Shown one piece after another: positions 38,921 through 47,654 of a stretch of 52,163 nucleotides of DNA; position 1 is the first letter of the stretch; the number at the start of each line of letters is the position of its first letter. This DNA is from Stutzerimonas sp. S1 (lineage in GTDB: Bacteria; Pseudomonadota; Gammaproteobacteria; Pseudomonadales; Pseudomonadaceae). The translations under genes were made by a program, and so were the position numbers. The notes beneath the pieces were generated by a model that did no database searches, had not been told where the DNA came from, and was given only the letters and a program-made list of their open reading frames with translations. The DNA lies in NCBI RefSeq assembly GCF_025966695.1, contig NZ_JAOEIY010000006.1, forward strand, positions 375,846 to 428,008, in the 5' to 3' direction.

Positions 38921-39730
38921 TTAGTCCATCACCTCCGACAGGTCGATCCGCCGCCAGCGCGCTTCGGCGAAGCTGTACAGGGCGAAGGCAAGCAGGCCGA
39001 TGCCGATCGCCAGCAGTAGCCAGGAGCCTGCCGGCAGTCTCTGCAGGGCTTCGAACGCTTCCTTGAGGCCGGGCGGGTCGGTGGGCTGGTAACGACTGCC
39101 GCCCATGAACAGCAGCGCGGCGATGATCAAGAAGACGCAACCGCGGGCCGCCAGGCCGATCCGAGAGATCGGCCTGACCAGCCGCATGGTCTGCGAGTCG
39201 CATTGGAAATAACGTTCGAAATGCGCCCGCCAAGCTTTGATCAGATGGGCGATACCTGCGCCCAGCGGGACAAGGGCAACCACGTAGATCAGCCACTTCG
39301 AATGTTGCAGCCCGAGCAGACGCTGCAGCAGGTCTGCCTTGCCGCCACCCGAGCTGTTCCCACTGGCGAGCGTATCCAGCCCGCTGATCAAACTGAGGGT
39401 GAACAGCGCCAGCAGCAGATTGACCCCGCCGCTACCGAGCAGGCCACCGCGGATCAGCAGTCCCTTTGCATCGGAGCCGTGGCGGTCGGTATCACGTATT
39501 CCCTGGGTGAAGCGCCAGGCGACGTGAGCGAGCAGGCCGATCACGATCAGCCAGAGCAGCCCGGCGCCGAACGGTTGTGCCAGTAGTTGCTGGATGGCGC
39601 CCTTGGTATCCACGGATCGTGCTGCACCCAGCGCAGCCAGCACCGCGATAAAGGCGACGATGGCATAGACCACTCCGCGGGCGGCATAGCCACTGCGGGC
39701 CAGCCAGATCACACCTCGAGTCATATTCAT
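38921..39730 (-). CDS. DUF1206 membrane protein
   Basis: 269 aa with six membrane helices arranged as three repeats, each opening with an Arg-rich turn and a Gly/Ala/Arg-Gly signature: WLARSGYAARGVVYAIVA, then LLIRGGLLGSGGVNLLLA, and ISRIGLAARGCVFLIIA. This threefold pattern is that of DUF1206. Start ATG 39730 with GGAG upstream. Function unknown; monocistronic. Confidence 0.85.
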   Translation of the reverse strand: MNMTRGVIWLARSGYAARGVVYAIVAFIAVLAALGAARSVDTKGAIQQLLAQPFGAGLLWLIVIGLLAHVAWRFTQGIRDTDRHGSDAKGLLIRGGLLGSGGVNLLLALFTLSLISGLDTLASGNSSGGGKADLLQRLLGLQHSKWLIYVVALVPLGAGIAHLIKAWRAHFERYFQCDSQTMRLVRPISRIGLAARGCVFLIIAALLFMGGSRYQPTDPPGLKEAFEALQRLPAGSWLLLAIGIGLLAFALYSFAEARWRRIDLSEVMD

Positions 39731-39964
39731 GCTTGTGCTCCGACCGTTCGGCCGCTTGGAGTAGCGGCCTCTTCAGTGGGACGCGAGCTGGCTATTTCAG
39801 TTCGGCGGAAGTCGACTGCTTCTCGAGCCTCCGAGAGCTGCGAAGAATTAATACCGACTAGCGGAACGGGACGAAACGGCCACGGTCTGATCCATCGTCC
39901 AGCTGCGTCTGCTGGCGCTTGGGCGGAAAGGGCTTAAGGCCGTGGAGAATCAAGGAGTATCTCG

Positions 39965-40144
39965 ATGAAAGTCTGGATGGTGTTGTTGCTCGGTGTAACG
40001 CTCGGTCTCGCTGGCTGCAGTTTCAGTGCACCCGGCGTGCATGCGCGTATCGGCGATGCGGACGCGGTACGTGTGGATCTTGGCGGCCACGGTCACGGAG
40101 GTGGCTTCTGCCCGCCAGGGCACCGTATGAAGGGGAGCTGCTGA
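39965..40144 (+). CDS. Very small lipoprotein with C-terminal CPPG...KGSC motif (1)
   Basis: 59 aa. Lipobox LGLAGCS (Cys18) after a hydrophobic signal. The mature peptide is about 42 residues, Gly/His-rich, and ends FCPPGHRMKGSC. RBS AAGGAGTATCTCG. Its stop overlaps the next ATG (TGATG), and the next gene is a paralogue ending the same way. Function unknown; similar CPPGxxKKGxC tails occur in other short envelope proteins. Confidence 0.75.
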   Translation: MKVWMVLLLGVTLGLAGCSFSAPGVHARIGDADAVRVDLGGHGHGGGFCPPGHRMKGSC

Positions 40145-40293
40145 TGACTGCGCGTTTGCTAGCCGTGGGCTTGGCCGCCCTGTTGATCTCCGGCTGCAGC
40201 CTGCGCCTGCCGGGCATCGGCATCGATATCGGTGACGCCGGAGGCGGTCCACCACATTGCCCGCCAGGACAGGCCAAGAAAGGCAGCTGTTGA
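40144..40293 (+). CDS. Very small lipoprotein with C-terminal CPPG...KGSC motif (2)
   Basis: 49 aa. Lipobox LLISGCS (Cys18), short mature peptide ending CPPGQAKKGSC. Tandem paralogue of the preceding gene, coupled by a one-base overlap. RBS GGGGAGC lies inside the previous gene. The two conserved Cys in the tail could form a disulfide. Confidence 0.75.
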   Translation: MTARLLAVGLAALLISGCSLRLPGIGIDIGDAGGGPPHCPPGQAKKGSC

Positions 40294-40367
40294 CGTATCG
40301 GGCGTCTGCTCCGCAGAGCCCGCTCAGCAAGGTCGTCGACCGATCTTGCGCTATCAGGAGACATCGC

Positions 40368-40742
40368 ATGTCCCGTCTTCCCATATTGCTCGTCGTGCTG
40401 ACCCTGCTGAGTGGCTGCACGGTTTACGGCCATGGCGACCATGGCTATCAGCGGCCCTACTATCACGGCGTCCATCGGGAGCATCGCCACGACGTCTACC
40501 CGACGCGCTATTACTACTACGAGCGTCCCGATTATCGCCGCTATGCACCGCCGCCACCTGTCCGTTACGACCGGCATGAGCCGCGCCACGATTACAGCAA
40601 GATCCATGATCGGCACTCACCCCGGTATCAACACCATCGCCAGGAGTACAAGAAGTTTCAGGCGCGGCGGGAGGCGCCACGAAAGGAGCAATATCACGCC
40701 AAATCCCGCGATCATCGACGACAGTGGCGGCATGAACGCTGA
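40368..40742 (+). CDS. His/Tyr/Arg-rich lipoprotein
   Basis: 124 aa. Lipobox LTLLSGCTVYG (Cys17). The mature part is rich in His, Tyr, Arg and Pro (for example YYYYERPDYRRYAPPPP), strongly basic and probably unfolded. RBS CAGGAGACATCGC. It is 74 nt after the two tiny lipoproteins and likely in one transcript with them. Composition resembles the secreted protein at 3164. His richness might mean metal binding, but this is conjecture. Confidence 0.72.
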   Translation: MSRLPILLVVLTLLSGCTVYGHGDHGYQRPYYHGVHREHRHDVYPTRYYYYERPDYRRYAPPPPVRYDRHEPRHDYSKIHDRHSPRYQHHRQEYKKFQARREAPRKEQYHAKSRDHRRQWRHER

Positions 40743-40911
40743 ATCTGAAGGCGCCTCGATACACCGGGATCAGCGGCCGTAGATAGAGGTGTAGGGTTAC
40801 GACCCAACGACGCTGCCTTCGCTATACGTTCCTTTTGATCGGACGCGCTCCTTCGCCTAGCGAATGGAGTTGCTGTCCGATTTTTCGTTGGGGGGCTGAG
40901 CCGGTAGTTGG

Positions 40912-40939
40912 CGATTATCGAGCTGTGTGTCGATAATCG
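40912..40939. promoter_or_regulatory. Paired PcaR-type operator upstream of pcaR
   Basis: CGATTATCG (40912-40920), 10 nt, CGATAATCG (40931-40939). The core equals the PcaR recognition sequence known from P. putida (GTTCGATAATCGCAC). It lies 30 nt before pcaR, consistent with autoregulation. Confidence 0.75.
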
Positions 40940-40968
40940 CGCCATTGTCAGCGCCCGGGCCCCTTGCC

Positions 40969-41811
40969 ATGACCGATGATCACCGCGTTCACCTGCCGCC
41001 GATGGCACCGCCCATCGTGGCGTCGCCGGCCAAGCGTATCGAGGCGCTAACCGGCGATCCCAACTTCATGACGTCGCTGGCCCGTGGTCTGGCGGTGATT
41101 CACGCTTTTCAGGAACGCAAGCGCCACCTGACCATCGCGCAGATCAGCCATCGCACGGAAATTCCCCGCGCTGCCGTGCGCCGCTGCCTGCATACGCTGA
41201 TGAAGCTCGGCTACGTCACCACCGACGGGCGCACCTATTCGCTGCTGCCCAAGGTGCTGACGCTCGGTCACGCCTATCTGTCCTCCACGCCGCTGGCGGT
41301 GACCGCGCAACCGATCCTCGATCGCCTCAGCGAGCAGCTCCACGAAGCTTGCTCGATGGCAACGCTCGAAGGTGACGAGGTGCTCTATGTGGCGCGCTCG
41401 GCAACGCCACAGCGGTTGATCTCGGTGGATCTTTCGGTGGGCAGCCGCCTGCCGGCCTATTGCACGTCGATGGGGCGCATCCTGTTGGCGGCTCTCGACG
41501 ATGCTGCGCTGGATGACTACCTGGCTCGAGCGGACCTGCAGGTGAAGACCAGTCGCACCTTGCACACCGCGGAAGCGCTGCGCGAGAACATCGCCGAGAT
41601 TCGACGCCAGGGCTGGGTGATCGTCGATCAGGAGCTGGAAATGGGCCTGCGCTCCTTGGCCGTTCCACTCAAGGATTCAGCCGGCCAGGTACTGGCCGCG
41701 TTGAACGTCGGCACTCACGCCGGACGGGTGTCACGGCAGGAACTGGAATCGCGCTTTCTGCCGGTACTGCTCGAAGCCAGCCGTGAGCTGAGCACGCGAC
41801 TGTTCCACTGA
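40969..41811 (+). CDS. pcaR: IclR-family regulator of the beta-ketoadipate pathway, PcaR
   Basis: 280 aa. N-terminal winged helix (TIAQISHRTEIPRAAVRRCLHTLMKLGYV) and C-terminal IclR effector domain (YCTSMGRILLAAL, GWVIVDQELEMGLRSLAVPL). The ATG at 40969 gives the usual Pca-regulator N-terminus. In Pseudomonas PcaR activates pca genes with beta-ketoadipate as inducer. It faces the same way as pcaIJFD, with operator pairs before both. Confidence 0.93.
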   Translation: MTDDHRVHLPPMAPPIVASPAKRIEALTGDPNFMTSLARGLAVIHAFQERKRHLTIAQISHRTEIPRAAVRRCLHTLMKLGYVTTDGRTYSLLPKVLTLGHAYLSSTPLAVTAQPILDRLSEQLHEACSMATLEGDEVLYVARSATPQRLISVDLSVGSRLPAYCTSMGRILLAALDDAALDDYLARADLQVKTSRTLHTAEALRENIAEIRRQGWVIVDQELEMGLRSLAVPLKDSAGQVLAALNVGTHAGRVSRQELESRFLPVLLEASRELSTRLFH

Positions 41812-41916
41812 CGATCGGCTCCAGACACGGCTGCCGATCACCTCACAGTGCGCCGCGCACTGATGAAGGCGGTGAGTCCAGCGATGCTGGAGGAGAGATA
41901 ACCACTGCTGCAATGT

Positions 41917-41947
41917 GTTCGATAATCGAACCTTATGTCGATTATCG
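41917..41947. promoter_or_regulatory. Paired PcaR operator upstream of pcaI
   Basis: GTTCGATAATCGAAC (41917-41931), a fully palindromic arm set, and CGATTATCG (41939-41947). The 9-bp cores are again 10 nt apart, but in the reverse order from the pcaR pair. Matches the PcaR site reported at the P. putida pcaIJ promoter. Confidence 0.82.
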
Positions 41948-42025
41948 GATTGTTACGTCGTGGCCGGATCGTTAACGTTTTCATCAACGCACGCTGCGTA
42001 CCGAAAACAACACGAGATCCGACTC

Positions 42026-42877
42026 ATGGCTGAACTTCTTACGCTCCGCGAAGCCGTCGAGCGCTTCGTCCAGAACGGCGACACCGTTGCGCTGGAAGGC
42101 TTTACTCACCTGATCCCCACGGCTGCCGCTCATGAGATCGTCCGCCAGAACAAGCAGGACCTGACGCTGGTGCGCATGACGCCGGACCTGGTCTATGACC
42201 TCTTGATCGGCGCCGGCTGCGCGAAGAAGCTGATCTTCTCCTGGGGCGGCAATCCCGGTGTCGGCTCACTACACCGTCTGCGCGACGCGGTGGAGAAGGG
42301 CTGGCCGCAGCCGCTGGAGATCGAGGAGCACAGCCACGCGGATCTCGCCAACGCATACGTGGCCGGTGCCTCCGGCCTGCCGTTCGCGGTGCTGCGTGCC
42401 TATGCCGGTTCCGATCTGCCGAAGGTCAACCCGCTGATCAAGTCGGTCAGCTGTCCGTTCACCGGCGAGGTGCTTGCCGCAGTGCCGAGCGTGCGCCCGG
42501 ACGTCACCGTGATCCACGCGCAGAAGGCCGATCGCAAGGGCAACGTGCTGATCCAGGGCATCCTCGGTGTGCAGAAGGAAGCCGCGCTGGCCGCCAAACG
42601 CTGCATTGTCACCGTCGAAGAAATCGTCGACGAGTTGAACGCACCGATGAACGCCTGCGTGCTGCCGACCTGGGCGCTGACCGCGGTCTGCCGGGTGCCG
42701 GGCGGCGCGCATCCGTCCTATGCCCACGGCTACTACGAGCGCGACAACCGCTTCTACCAGGCCTGGGACCCAATCGCCCGCGACCGCGAAGCGTTCACTG
42801 CCTGGATCGAAACCTACATTCGCGGCACGGACGATTTCGCTGAGTTCAAGCAAAAGCTCGCCGGGGAGGCCAACTGA
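42026..42877 (+). CDS. pcaI: 3-oxoadipate CoA-transferase subunit A
   Basis: 283 aa alpha subunit of the enzyme that moves CoA from succinyl-CoA to 3-oxoadipate. Family-I CoA-transferase features: ALEGFTHLIPTAAAHEIVRQ and FSWGGNPGVGSLHRLRD. ATG 42026 is chosen; the open frame upstream runs through the operator and is not coding. Its stop shares bases with the pcaJ start (TGATG). Confidence 0.96.
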   Translation: MAELLTLREAVERFVQNGDTVALEGFTHLIPTAAAHEIVRQNKQDLTLVRMTPDLVYDLLIGAGCAKKLIFSWGGNPGVGSLHRLRDAVEKGWPQPLEIEEHSHADLANAYVAGASGLPFAVLRAYAGSDLPKVNPLIKSVSCPFTGEVLAAVPSVRPDVTVIHAQKADRKGNVLIQGILGVQKEAALAAKRCIVTVEEIVDELNAPMNACVLPTWALTAVCRVPGGAHPSYAHGYYERDNRFYQAWDPIARDREAFTAWIETYIRGTDDFAEFKQKLAGEAN

Positions 42878-43655
42878 TGAGCGCTTACAGCACCAATGAA
42901 ATGATGACCGTCGCCGCCGCCCGCCGCCTCGGCAATGGCAGCGTCTGCTTCGTCGGCATCGGCTTGCCATCGAAGGCCGCCAACCTGGCGCGCCTGACCC
43001 ATGCACCGGAAGTCGTGCTGATCTACGAATCCGGCCCGATCGGCGCCAAGCCGTCCGTGCTGCCGCTGTCCATCGGCGACGGCGAGCTGGCCGAGACCGC
43101 CGACACCGTGGTGCCCACCGGCGAGATATTTCGCTACTGGTTGCAGGGTGGGCGTATCGACGTAGGCTTCCTCGGCGCCGCGCAGGTGGACAAGTACGGC
43201 AACATCAACACCACGGTGATCGGTGACTACCACCAGCCGAAAGTGCGCCTGCCAGGTGCCGGCGGCGCGCCGGAGATTGCTGGCAGCGCCAAGGAAGTGC
43301 TGATCATCCTCAAGCAGTCGCATCGCACCTTCGTCGATAGGCTCGCCTTCATCACCTCCGTCGGTTTCGGCGAGGGTGGCGAGCACCGCAAGCAGCTGGG
43401 GCTGCCCGGCAAGGGCCCGGTGGCAATCATCACCGACCTATGCATCATGGAGCCGGAAGCCGGCACCCATGAGTTCATCGTCACCGCGCTGCACCCGGGC
43501 GTGTCCCGCGAGCAGGTGGTCGAGAACACCGGCTGGCCGATCCGTTTCGCCGAGCAGGTCACCACCACCGAAGCGCCGCGCGCCGAGGAACTGGAAGCAT
43601 TGCGCGCCCTGGAGGCACGAACCGCCGCTGCCCACGGTCAGCAAGGAGGAGAGGA

Positions 43656-43659
<4 letters not shown>
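42877..43659 (+). CDS. pcaJ: 3-oxoadipate CoA-transferase subunit B
   Basis: 260 aa beta subunit, partner of PcaI. The catalytic Glu51 lies in [12 protein letters not shown], the family-I motif that forms the glutamyl-CoA thioester. [19 protein letters not shown] and [11 protein letters not shown] are also typical. Overlaps pcaI by one base and pcaF by 4. Confidence 0.96.
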
Positions 43660-44861
<1,202 letters not shown>

Positions 44862-44946
44862 TCGGGCTGAATGCAGTTTGCTATTAACTGCGCCGGACTC
44901 GCTGTCGTGCGTCTTGGTCGAACACAGTATTGAAGTGAGAGAGACG

Positions 44947-45735
44947 ATGCCTACCGTACAACTGGCCGATGCCAGCCTGAACTACCGATTGGATGGCGCC
45001 GCTGGGGCGCCCGTGCTGGTGCTGTCGAACTCCCTGGGTACCAGTTTGGGCATGTGGGACGAGCAAGTTCCGGCCTTTGCCGAGCACTTCCATGTACTGC
45101 GCTACGATACCCGTGGCCATGGCGGATCGAGCGTCACCGATGGGCCATATACCATCGAGCAACTTGGCTGCGACGTGCTGGGGCTGCTCGATGCGTTGGG
45201 TATCGAGAAGTTTTCTTTCTGCGGTCTGTCCATGGGCGGGCTGATCGGCCAGTGGCTCGGCGTCCACGCCGGCGAGCGCTTGCAGCGGCTGGTGCTGTGC
45301 AATACCGGGGCAAAGATTGGCAGCGATCAAATATGGAACGAGCGGATCGCCCAGGTGCTGAAAGGCCGCGAGCAGGCCATGCGCGACATGCGCGACGCTT
45401 CCATCGCGCGCTGGTTCACCCCGGCCTTCGCTGAACGCCACCCGGCTGCGGCAGGCCGCATCACTGCCATGATCGCGGGCACGTCTCCCGACGGCTATGT
45501 CGCCAACTGCGCAGCAGTGCGTGACGCCGACTTTCGTGAGCAGCTGGGTGCGATCAAGGCCGCTACAATGGTGGTATGTGGCCAGCAGGATCCGGTGACA
45601 ACCGTCGAACACGGCGAGTTCATGCAGCAGCGTATTGCCGGTGCCGACCTGGTGACCCTCGACGCGGCGCACCTATCCAACGTCGAGGCCGGCGAAGCCT
45701 TTACTCTGCGCGTGCTGGATTTCCTGCGCGGCTGA
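44947..45735 (+). CDS. pcaD: 3-oxoadipate enol-lactonase
   Basis: 262 aa alpha/beta hydrolase that opens the enol-lactone to 3-oxoadipate. Nucleophile elbow CGLSMGGLIG (Ser95), acidic residue in GQQDPVTTVEH, His in LDAAHLSNVEA. ATG 44947 follows GTGAGAGAGACG. It is separated from pcaF by 85 nt. pcaB, pcaC and pcaGH are not here; the next feature is the integrated element. Confidence 0.94.
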   Translation: MPTVQLADASLNYRLDGAAGAPVLVLSNSLGTSLGMWDEQVPAFAEHFHVLRYDTRGHGGSSVTDGPYTIEQLGCDVLGLLDALGIEKFSFCGLSMGGLIGQWLGVHAGERLQRLVLCNTGAKIGSDQIWNERIAQVLKGREQAMRDMRDASIARWFTPAFAERHPAAAGRITAMIAGTSPDGYVANCAAVRDADFREQLGAIKAATMVVCGQQDPVTTVEHGEFMQQRIAGADLVTLDAAHLSNVEAGEAFTLRVLDFLRG

Positions 45736-45908
45736 GCCGACAGACCGTGGAGCAGGCTGCGTCAGGCTCCACTCCGCACAAAGAAGTGGGACGGCGTCTC
45801 ACCGCTCTATCGGCCAGGTATCGAAGCGAGTTCAGTCCGTCGGGACTGGCTTCAGTCTGGCCATCACTACTGACTAGCGTGCAATAGCGCCCAGCGACTT
45901 CAAAAACG

Positions 45909-45931
45909 AAAAAGCCCTGTAAAAACAGGGC
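45909..45931 (-). terminator. Terminator of the tRNA-Gly locus (minus strand)
   Basis: Read on the minus strand: GCCCTGT stem, short loop, ACAGGGC, then TTTTT. It lies just past the 3' end of the tRNA fragment, so it is probably the original terminator of the target tRNA gene. Confidence 0.85.
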
Positions 45932-45947
45932 ATCATCGTGTGGTGTC

Positions 45948-45975
45948 TGGAGCGGGCGAAGGGAATCGAACCCTT
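45948..45975 (-). other. tRNA-Gly 3' fragment, left attachment site (attL)
   Basis: 28 nt that read on the minus strand as tRNA positions 49-76: T-arm AAGGG-TTCGATT-CCCTT, acceptor strand CGCCCGC, discriminator U, CCA. The acceptor pairs with GCGGGCG, typical of tRNA-Gly (CCC-like). The 5' part of a tRNA is absent: the sequence to the right is unrelated. This is what integration into a tRNA 3' end leaves behind; the intact gene should be at the other end of the element, beyond the window. Confidence 0.85.
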
Positions 45976-46128
45976 TTGCTTAGTGTGTCGTTCCGTCTCA
46001 ATGCGTGTCGTTATGCGGTTTCCGGGCTGAACCGCCTGCTCGTTTCGTGGCAATTCGTCACAGCGATTTCGACACTTTATCGACACCATCCTTGTGGCAG
46101 CGTTAGGATCAAGCGTAAATTTCAGTCG

Positions 46129-46506
46129 CTATCGACCGCTTCGTACATTCTTAATTCTATCTACAATGTTTTCTATTGTTGTTTTTTTCGGGCGGTTAAC
46201 GAATGTGGTTATAGTTTTAATAACTGCCGCTATGAGACAGAAGTAAAATAGTGCTTGCCAGCCTGAGCTGTTCAATCCAAATGAGTCGGTTGGTGTTGTC
46301 GTAATTATCGTAATCAGCAGCGTGAGTGATATACCAAAAGGGGCTACCCATTCGTTGCGGCGCTCCAGTGCCTGTTGGTTTTCAATCAAGATGTTTCGTA
46401 GTTTGTCTTCGGTTATTTGAATTAAATGAATTTCTAGATTTTCTGAGATTCCGCTTACGGGTATTTTTCCCGTAATAGTGATCGATTTATTATTATTGTT
46501 AATCAT
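46129..46506 (-). CDS. Two-span membrane protein of the cargo operon
   Basis: 125 aa from ATG 46506. A polar N-terminal part (about 60 residues, with NKSITITGKIPVSG) is followed by two membrane helices (near WVAPFGISLTLLITIITTT and WQALFYFCLIAAVIKTITT) and a basic tail ending IVDRIKNVRSGR. It overlaps the preceding gene by 8 nt, so the two are coupled. AT-rich. Not recognised; a small membrane effector or anchor is a guess. A TTG start 45 nt upstream is less likely. Confidence 0.65.
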   Translation of the reverse strand: MINNNNKSITITGKIPVSGISENLEIHLIQITEDKLRNILIENQQALERRNEWVAPFGISLTLLITIITTTPTDSFGLNSSGWQALFYFCLIAAVIKTITTFVNRPKKTTIENIVDRIKNVRSGR

Positions 46507-46870
46507 CAACTTTAGACCAAAGTTGTATGGTGAGCGAGTTAATAGCGCCAATCCGATGATTCATCATCATCATCATTATGTGTTTATTATTATCTATGGT
46601 GGCTAATTCAAAGAACTCGGTGAGCGATGTTCCAAGAGAGTTCTCCCAGTTATGAAGAGTCATCAGACTCCAGCTGTCCTGTGGGGTGAAGTTAACTCCT
46701 GGTTCTTTTCCGTCATCCATAAAACGAATTTTTATTTTTAGATCGACAGCTGAGGCGGTTGTGATAGATTCGGGTATATTTATGGTGACGCTTGATTCGG
46801 AATTTTTTGGAATGAGTAAGTTTATGGTGTCTATATGCTGCATTCCATCAAGAGTGCATTTTGATTTCAT
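46499..46870 (-). CDS. DUF6864-like protein of the cargo operon
   Basis: 123 aa, RBS AGGAAAACAG. No membrane span. The stretch WSLMTLHNWENSLGTSLTEFF followed by ATIDNNK resembles the core of DUF6864 (LxNFNNPLGTGxTxPxxxGTxNGR), a small beta-rich domain of unknown function; this is recalled similarity, not a search. A run of five Met near residue 100 comes from an ATG/CAT trinucleotide repeat. Coupled to the two-span membrane protein downstream. Confidence 0.62.
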   Translation of the reverse strand: MKSKCTLDGMQHIDTINLLIPKNSESSVTINIPESITTASAVDLKIKIRFMDDGKEPGVNFTPQDSWSLMTLHNWENSLGTSLTEFFELATIDNNKHIMMMMMNHRIGAINSLTIQLWSKVDD

Positions 46871-46926
46871 CTGTTTTCCTATTTGGCTTGCAAGAACGCT
46901 GCTTGGGTATCTTGCCTGCAGGTTAG

Positions 46927-47625
46927 TTAAGGTAAGAAATTATTTTCGGCAGCACATGCTGGCTTAAACTGGCTGCACATCTTCTTGAACGCAACCTTTG
47001 CACCTTTGCGACAGTCGCGGTAGATCAGGGAGCCGCGTTTGTAGTTTTGGCACACGCTGCTGTAGTCGATCTGGCCATTTACCACTGTCCACTCAAACTG
47101 GCCGCTGATGCTCTGTTTGTTGTGGCCGTTCTCCCAGCTCCAGTTGCTGACGTGAGTCTGTCGGGAAACGGAGCGCTTTTGCGTGTTGCTGGTGGAGTTG
47201 GCTGCGTAGTAGCGGGCCGGTGGTGGCTGCATCGTGTTGGCAACGGGGCGGGGCGTGTAGTTGCTATCGTTGAACGATGTTTGGCGCTGCTGTAGCGCTC
47301 GCGAGGTGCCTTCTTCGAACCAGTCGATTTCTTCCTGGGTCAACGGCCGTTGCTGGGGCGCTGCTGCTGGGGCTTCGTAGCTTGCAACCGAAGGCTGGCT
47401 AACCGGCTGTATGGGCTGTGCCGGCTCTTGGCCAAACCAAGGCTTGCCGCCGACATGGATGCCTTGCTTGATCTGGTTTACGTCTAGTACAACCGGCTTG
47501 CCGAACGTAAACGCCAGTGCTGACAATACCGCGGAACCGATACCCAGGATCGCCAGGAACCGCCAAGGGCTTGGCTTCTTTCTGTTGCGTAGATACTCCG
47601 GTGCATCATCCCAATCTGATCTCAT
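46927..47625 (-). CDS. Single-span membrane protein with Cys-rich C-terminal domain
   Basis: 232 aa. Cytoplasmic start MRSDWDDAPEYLRNRKKPSPW, one membrane helix (about residues 22-42), a Pro/Gln-rich linker (60-140), then a compact domain from about 155: HVSNWSWENGHNKQSISGQFEW, with Cys in SVCQNYKRGSLIYRDCRKGAKVAFKKMC. Strong RBS AAGGAGGCGTT. The N-out or N-in orientation and function are unknown; I recall similar proteins near Pseudomonas prophages but can name no family. Confidence 0.7.
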   Translation of the reverse strand: MRSDWDDAPEYLRNRKKPSPWRFLAILGIGSAVLSALAFTFGKPVVLDVNQIKQGIHVGGKPWFGQEPAQPIQPVSQPSVASYEAPAAAPQQRPLTQEEIDWFEEGTSRALQQRQTSFNDSNYTPRPVANTMQPPPARYYAANSTSNTQKRSVSRQTHVSNWSWENGHNKQSISGQFEWTVVNGQIDYSSVCQNYKRGSLIYRDCRKGAKVAFKKMCSQFKPACAAENNFLP

Positions 47626-47654
47626 AACGCCTCCTTGCTCAGTGATCGGGGTTA

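Noticed and set aside
45948..46040. A complete tRNA-Gly gene
   Set aside because: Only the T-arm, acceptor 3' strand and CCA are present; no anticodon or D-arm can be formed from the adjoining bases.
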